The notes under the pieces were generated by a model. That model saw only the letters and a list, made by a program, of their open reading frames with translations, did not search any database and was not told where the DNA came from. A stretch of 64,000 nt of DNA, taken from Theionarchaea archaeon. Lineage in GTDB: Archaea > Methanobacteriota_B > Thermococci > Methanofastidiosales > SZ-28-30. The position numbers and the translations under genes were made by a program. The stretch covers positions 62,001 to 126,000 of the forward strand of contig JACVGT010000008.1 in the NCBI GenBank assembly GCA_018992685.1. The letters are read 5' to 3'. Numbering within the stretch: position 1 is the first letter of the stretch; each line of letters opens with the position of its first letter. Positions 59,844 to 64,000 of the stretch are shown in pieces.

Positions 59844-60482
59844 ATGACACCAGAAATGAACCTCAAGGAAATGGAGAGAAAGGCATGGACTGCCTATTTT
59901 GATGACGGCATCCTGGACATTACTGTAGGACTCTTTGTACTTGCCTTCGGAATCGGCATGACGACACAGTATGCTACAGTAGCAGCTTTTGCCTGGATGG
60001 CTGTTTTCTTCTTTGGAGCTGCTAAGAAATCCATAACGTTGCCACGGGTTGGCCTGGTGAAATTCAGCCCGGAAAGAGAAGAGAGAATGAAGAAGGAGAT
60101 ATCATTCTTTGTCATTTTCTTCTCTATGACTGCCCTCATAGGGCTGGCATTCTTCCTGACACTCACCACTGACCTCCCACAAACCATCAGGACGCTTGTG
60201 GGAGAAATGGCACTGGTGGGCTATGAACTGATCATTGCTGTGGGAATCCTCCTGGTTGGATACTGGAAGCAGATAAAACGGTTCTACCTGTATGGGGGGT
60301 TCTTCCTGATCGTCATAGTGGCGGGATTACTCATAGATCTTCCCGAGGCCAATCCGTTGACCATCATGATGTACGAGTTCACTGGAACAGGAGTATTGAT
60401 CCTTCTCGGGGGATTCGTTGTCCTTGCCCGCTTCTTCAGGAGATATCCACGACAAGAGGGCGGAGGATATGTCAGCAGATGA
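59844..60482 (+). CDS. Six-helix membrane protein of unknown function
   Basis: 212 residues. A short amphipathic start (MNLKEMERKAWTAYFDDGIL) is followed by six predicted helices (ITVGLFVLAFGIGMTTQY through GVLILLGGFVVLARFF). The function is unknown. GGTGA precedes the ATG. It overlaps the downstream regulator gene by 14 bp, so the regulator probably controls it through the two operators. Transporter or stress-sensor roles are possible. Confidence 0.75.
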   Translation: MTPEMNLKEMERKAWTAYFDDGILDITVGLFVLAFGIGMTTQYATVAAFAWMAVFFFGAAKKSITLPRVGLVKFSPEREERMKKEISFFVIFFSMTALIGLAFFLTLTTDLPQTIRTLVGEMALVGYELIIAVGILLVGYWKQIKRFYLYGGFFLIVIVAGLLIDLPEANPLTIMMYEFTGTGVLILLGGFVVLARFFRRYPRQEGGGYVSR

Positions 60483-60801
60483 CGGAGATGACCTGCGGCA
60501 CATCTCGGGAATCGACAAACTCATCCATGAACCCGCCAGGCTCGCCATCATGGCACAGCTCTACATTGTCCAGAGTGCAGACTTCCTTTTCCTTCTTCCC
60601 CAGACGAGACTGACCACGGGAAACCTATCGAGGCACATCAGCAAACTGGAAGAGGCAGGATATGTCAGAGTGGAGAAGGAATTCGTCAACAGGAAGCCCC
60701 ATACCATCGTGCAACTGACAGAAGCAGGTAGAGCAGTCTTCAGGGAGTACATAGAAACCATGAAGCACATCATGAACGGACTGTCTGAAGGCAAGTCATA
60801 G
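60469..60801 (+). CDS. Winged-helix transcriptional regulator
   Basis: 110 residues. The family pattern is clear: IDKLIHEPARLAIMAQLYIV, then LTTGNLSRHISKLEEAGYV (recognition helix), VEKEFVNRKPHTIVQLTEAG (wing) and RAVFREYIETM. It resembles small winged-helix repressors of the HTH_34 type. The ATG at 60469 follows GGAGGAT. It is co-transcribed with the membrane protein and is the obvious candidate to bind the paired 16-bp operators (autoregulation inferred). Confidence 0.88.
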   Translation: MSADDGDDLRHISGIDKLIHEPARLAIMAQLYIVQSADFLFLLPQTRLTTGNLSRHISKLEEAGYVRVEKEFVNRKPHTIVQLTEAGRAVFREYIETMKHIMNGLSEGKS

Positions 60802-60803
60802 GC

Positions 60804-60820
60804 TCTTTTTCTTTTCTTCT
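60804..60820 (+). terminator. T-rich terminator after the regulator gene
   Basis: CTTTTTCTTTTCTTCTC begins 2 nt after the stop codon of the winged-helix gene; it is a likely end of the two-gene message. Confidence 0.45.
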
Positions 60821-60905
60821 CTGATATGGAGACGCACCATGCTATCGACAGGACAGAAAGGTAGCTCTGTGGCCTAGGATAGTCCTCTTCCACCCATAGG
60901 GTGTT

Positions 60906-62027
60906 TCATTGCGGCCTTGTTTCTTCAATTTGTGTTGAGACCAGCAGGCTCATGACTGCAAAGATTGAGGCAGCCATGAAAGCATTTTTCGGGCCTATGG
61001 CGTCTGCCAGATTCCCCCCCACAAGTCCTCCCATAAAATTGCCGAGTCCAATAGATGAATTCAGAATCCCTACCCCTCTTCCTCGTTCTTTCTCTGAAGT
61101 TAGATCTGATACAGCAGAGGTAGAAGCAATAATGAAGAGGGCGTAGAATGGAAGAATCCACAGGATGATCTTCACCACCACATTCTCAACCAGACCAATG
61201 CCCATCCACATGACAATGTACAGAAGTGGTGTGGCCAGCAACAGGGGGCGACGCCCAACCCTGTCACAAGCCCGCCCGGCTGCATCTGCCACCAGCAGAA
61301 AGGTCAGGCTGGTCAGTGAACTGACATACCCGATAATCTCTCTGGATACCCCAATGTTGCTCAGGTGCACATTAAAAATGGAGGAGGGAATGGTTCCTCC
61401 TGTCATCAGAATCACAGCATATAAACACAAGATGAGTATCTTCCTGTGTTCTCCGAACACCAAGATCTGTCTGAACCCTTTTGTATCCTTTTCCCTTGGT
61501 AAATCCTTGACGAAAAAGAAGATACCACAGAACAGTAATGATAGAATACCAATACTTCCAAAGAATACATCAAATCCCAAGTTGGCAGCGTGGCCAGAGA
61601 GAACACCTCCAATAGTCCATCCGATACCGGTAGCCACATTGTATTGCCCTAAAGCTCTCCCCTTTGAAGAGGGAAAATACTCTGTAATCATGGCAGGTAT
61701 CAATATGTATGAGGAATAGAAAAAGGTCTGTACACATCTTAGAACCAGCAATCCGGAAATTCCCACGTAGGGAAACACAAAATACATGGCAGAGGCCACC
61801 ACGTTCGAGGTAATAATGATTGATTTTCTAGTTCCCAGCCGGTCTGATACGGTACCCCACCCAAAGTTCATGGCTACCATGATCACAGCAGGCAGGGAGA
61901 AGATGTATCCTGCATAGGCAAACTTCCCGCTGATCTCATACGCATATATGGGAAGGAGGGGGAATAACATTCCCTGGGTTATGCTGAGCACCAGAGATGA
62001 GATGAGGACTTTGAAATAATTATCCAT
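60906..62027 (-). CDS. Major facilitator superfamily transporter
   Basis: 373 residues, about 12 helices. The loop 2-3 motif reads GTVSDRLGTRKSII and the mid-protein copy GRACDRVGRRPLLLA. Helix 5 has GWTIGGVLSGHAANLG. Substrate unknown. TATA CTTTTAAGGCG lies about 20-28 nt before the ATG, so the message is probably leaderless. It is convergent with the regulator gene. Confidence 0.85.
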   Translation of the reverse strand: MDNYFKVLISSLVLSITQGMLFPLLPIYAYEISGKFAYAGYIFSLPAVIMVAMNFGWGTVSDRLGTRKSIIITSNVVASAMYFVFPYVGISGLLVLRCVQTFFYSSYILIPAMITEYFPSSKGRALGQYNVATGIGWTIGGVLSGHAANLGFDVFFGSIGILSLLFCGIFFFVKDLPREKDTKGFRQILVFGEHRKILILCLYAVILMTGGTIPSSIFNVHLSNIGVSREIIGYVSSLTSLTFLLVADAAGRACDRVGRRPLLLATPLLYIVMWMGIGLVENVVVKIILWILPFYALFIIASTSAVSDLTSEKERGRGVGILNSSIGLGNFMGGLVGGNLADAIGPKNAFMAASIFAVMSLLVSTQIEETRPQ

Positions 62028-62114
62028 GAAACTATGTTCTAAATCGCCTTAAAAGAGTATCTCAACTGCACGGTGTCACAAGCGGGAAGATATCCATGCA
62101 GCAACCCCAGCAGA

Positions 62115-62912
62115 CTAGAGGACCTCCCGGGGGTCAATCCTGTGGGGCATTTCAAACTGAATCCCTTCATCTGTCTTGTAGTAAAGAAGTCCTGTTCTGA
62201 TGGTCGTGTGGGGAATGACCTTGAAGTTGAAGGTCGTCCTTTCCATCTTGATGAACCGCATCCTGGTAACCAGCTCTGTTCCCCGTTCCAGTTCCACGAA
62301 TCGGATGACACCGTCTGCCAGATCAGAAATGGTAGCCACCGTCCTGGCGTCATGCACGCCGTCCACCAGCAGCAGGAAGTACACACCTCCATAGATCTGT
62401 ACGCAGTAGTGCATGTTCTCCAGAAACTTGAGAATCTGGGCTACTTCATTTGTCCTCAAGAGATACGACAGGTTGTCCAGCACTCCTCGTACTTCTCCGT
62501 TCATCACCTTCATCTTGTCTTTGACGAATATTTCCAGCCTCTTTAAGGTATCTATCCTCCAAAAAGGGTCATTCTCAAAGTCAATCTTACCTGCAGGAAC
62601 CAGGTTATGCTCTACGGCGAATTCCTTGAGACGAGCACTGTAATCATCGACAAAGGTGAGCCGTCCGGATGAGTAGTAATCCTCCACTCGACCGTCGATC
62701 CGTTTCATGGCCTGGAGAATTTCCTTTGCCGTCCTCTTCAGTGTGAAGTACACACCATTCGAGCCATTTGACAGGCCATAGCACATGAACTGCTGGGCAA
62801 ACTCCTCGAACCCACAGCCAGGGAATCCTTGAATCACAATAAGTGAACCATCAGGGAATCCTCCCCCCAGAAGATTGTCTAGAATGCGAATGCCAGCCGG
62901 AAGGAGCTTCAT
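62115..62912 (-). CDS. KaiC/RAD55-like RecA-superfamily protein with degenerate P-loop
   Basis: 265 residues. The family start (MKLLPAGIRILDNLLGGGFP) is normal, but the P-loop reads GFPGCGFEEF: Phe35 replaces the essential lysine and Glu the Thr/Ser. Later parts (VYFTLKRTAKEILQAMKRI, VLDNLSYLLRTNEV, FLLLVDGVHDAR) follow the KaiC-like plan. It probably does not hydrolyse ATP and may be a structural or regulatory protein. The ATG at 62912 is about 24 nt after TATA (GCTTATAAGG on this strand); an ATG at 62921 is too close to it. Confidence 0.75.
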   Translation of the reverse strand: MKLLPAGIRILDNLLGGGFPDGSLIVIQGFPGCGFEEFAQQFMCYGLSNGSNGVYFTLKRTAKEILQAMKRIDGRVEDYYSSGRLTFVDDYSARLKEFAVEHNLVPAGKIDFENDPFWRIDTLKRLEIFVKDKMKVMNGEVRGVLDNLSYLLRTNEVAQILKFLENMHYCVQIYGGVYFLLLVDGVHDARTVATISDLADGVIRFVELERGTELVTRMRFIKMERTTFNFKVIPHTTIRTGLLYYKTDEGIQFEMPHRIDPREVL

Positions 62913-63081
62913 ACTGCCCATAGAGGGCTGCAACCTTATAAGCTTTGCTCTGCTGATTTCGTCTTTGTACAACAGGGGAAAGAGACTGGATGTCCTGCTG
63001 GATTAGAAAGAGTTATAAGCATGGCATTCATGATGTAGTATTCCTGAACCATGGTGGCAGAACCGAGAGCAGGTGGATACC

Positions 63082-64000
63082 ATGCAACATAATAACAGTA
63101 CTCCAGAATCCCCAAAAGGGATGAGCCATGTGCGATACCTCATGGTGGCCTGGATTCTCTTCTTCATACTAGTAGCTCTTATGACGATCATGTTCGTAGG
63201 TCTCATTGGAGGTCCGTCAATGGTGAGGAGCCTTCTTCTGGTATCTGTCATTTTTGTGATCGTCATACCTGTGGCCTGGCTGGCTGAAAGGCTCCTGGTA
63301 CAGAAAGTGGATCAGACTGGAGACCACATCATAATCGGGAGGGATGCCATTCCCTGGTCCAAGGTCGACCGGATTGCTTTGAAGAAAAGTGAAATGGAAA
63401 ATACCTATCTTGTCCTCTATTTCAGGGATGGGACATTGCCGAAAAGCTTTGATACAATGTTCTTTGATGGCCAGAAATATTCCATAGACCTGCTGAAAGA
63501 AAAAGCCGGAGAAAAGGGCCTTGGGTTTACGATTGAGGAAGGTATTGCCATTGAAGAAGTCATTCCTTCACGGGTACCCTTCCCCAAATCGACCCCGCTC
63601 CTGCACGAGATGAAAGTGCAACATGAACGACAGAAGAAGATTCGGGACGAGAACCTCACGAGGGAGGGGGAGAAGAAAGAGGGGGAACCGCTCATACAGA
63701 TACCCTCCTGGATGAAACACCCCTGGATAAAACCTCTGATAATGGCAGGGCTAGCAGGTTCTTTCTTCGTGGGATTCTCTCTCATGTTCGGCTTTCGGTT
63801 TTCAGCCGCTCTTTTCATGGTGGTCCTGGTGCACGAACTGGGGCATCTCATAGCAATGAAACTGTTTCACTTGAAAACGCAGGGGATATTCTTCATACCT
63901 TTTCTAGGGGCAGGTACTGCATCTAAGGAACCGTTCCCCTCACCGGAAGTTGAAGCTGTGGTGGCATTGGCAGGACCAGTACTGGGACTTTCTTGGAATA
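63082..64000 (+). CDS. Site-2 protease family (M50) membrane metalloprotease, 3' end missing
   Basis: The frame from the ATG at 63082 runs off the right edge after 306 codons. AGGTGGATACC precedes the ATG. Two N-terminal helices (AWILFFILVALMTIMFVGLI and a second) are followed by a PH-like beta domain (IIIGRDAIPWSKVDRIALKK, YLVLYFRDGTLP), a charged linker, then membrane segments with the zinc motif VLVHELGHLIAMK and, near the edge, ALAGPVLGL. These are the M50 catalytic features of intramembrane zinc proteases. The N-terminal PH-like domain is an accessory part; substrate unknown. The later NPDG-like motif lies outside the window. Confidence 0.88.
   Translation, partial: MQHNNSTPESPKGMSHVRYLMVAWILFFILVALMTIMFVGLIGGPSMVRSLLLVSVIFVIVIPVAWLAERLLVQKVDQTGDHIIIGRDAIPWSKVDRIALKKSEMENTYLVLYFRDGTLPKSFDTMFFDGQKYSIDLLKEKAGEKGLGFTIEEGIAIEEVIPSRVPFPKSTPLLHEMKVQHERQKKIRDENLTREGEKKEGEPLIQIPSWMKHPWIKPLIMAGLAGSFFVGFSLMFGFRFSAALFMVVLVHELGHLIAMKLFHLKTQGIFFIPFLGAGTASKEPFPSPEVEAVVALAGPVLGLSWN

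Overview
The window is chromosomal DNA from an archaeon. The evidence is an archaeal information-processing set: Sec61-beta, SRP19, Mre11/Rad50, RFC large subunit, Nre repair protein, archaeal-type AsnRS and type IA topoisomerase. Almost every gene also has a TATA box about 25 nt before its start codon (many leaderless messages) or a GGTGA/GGAGG ribosome site. The gene set is euryarchaeal in flavour, but nothing here fixes the lineage. Most of the window has balanced base composition; about 29.5-37.9 kb is visibly richer in A+T and looks like an accessory island.

Layout. 0-6.8 kb: a partial, apparently exported isoaspartyl methyltransferase, a beta-decarboxylating dehydrogenase, a DUF835 membrane protein, AsnRS, a repeat-bearing spacer, a 49-aa protein sharing a divergent TATA element with a conserved unknown gene, and an ADP-forming acyl-CoA synthetase alpha subunit. 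6.8-9.7 kb: a candidate RiPP locus with two related precursor peptides (30 and 29 aa) and two radical SAM enzymes, one carrying a PqqD-like recognition domain. 9.8-29.4 kb: housekeeping genes (Sec61-beta, glycine decarboxylase subunits, GH3-like protein, Rad50-Mre11, topoisomerase, phosphoglycerate mutase, MFS and K+-channel-like proteins, ferredoxin, MBL hydrolase, cobalamin adenosyltransferase, SRP19, a secreted surface protein). 29.5-37.9 kb: the A+T-rich island, with a TPR membrane protein, a winged-helix regulator with a palindromic operator, the same operator in front of a two-gene operon (a protein with three Lrp-like repeats plus a zinc metallopeptidase with a coiled-coil insertion), and a small DNA-binding-like protein. 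37.9-52.3 kb: lipoprotein, NfeD, HAD phosphatase, a presenilin-like membrane protease interrupted by an in-frame TAG, threonine aldolase followed by a broken ridA, AAA ATPase, surface protein, Nre, a DUF1508/coiled-coil/DUF937 operon, a Yip1 protein and tRNA-Pro. 52.4-64 kb: RFC large subunit, kynureninase, two dipeptide-type ABC permeases (one with an N-terminal C4HC3 zinc finger), a heavy-metal P-type ATPase, a membrane protein/winged-helix operon with paired operators, an MFS transporter, a KaiC-like protein with a ruined P-loop, and a truncated site-2 protease.

The best candidate for an undescribed system is the RiPP locus at 6.8-9.7 kb. Two cysteine-free mini-proteins align without gaps from their first Phe (F-x-P-E-F leader, a fixed Gln and Lys, P-x-P-S core), each with its own TATA box and strong ribosome site, and one sits directly in front of two SPASM-type radical SAM genes. 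The second candidate is the operator-controlled sensor/metallopeptidase pair in the A+T-rich island.
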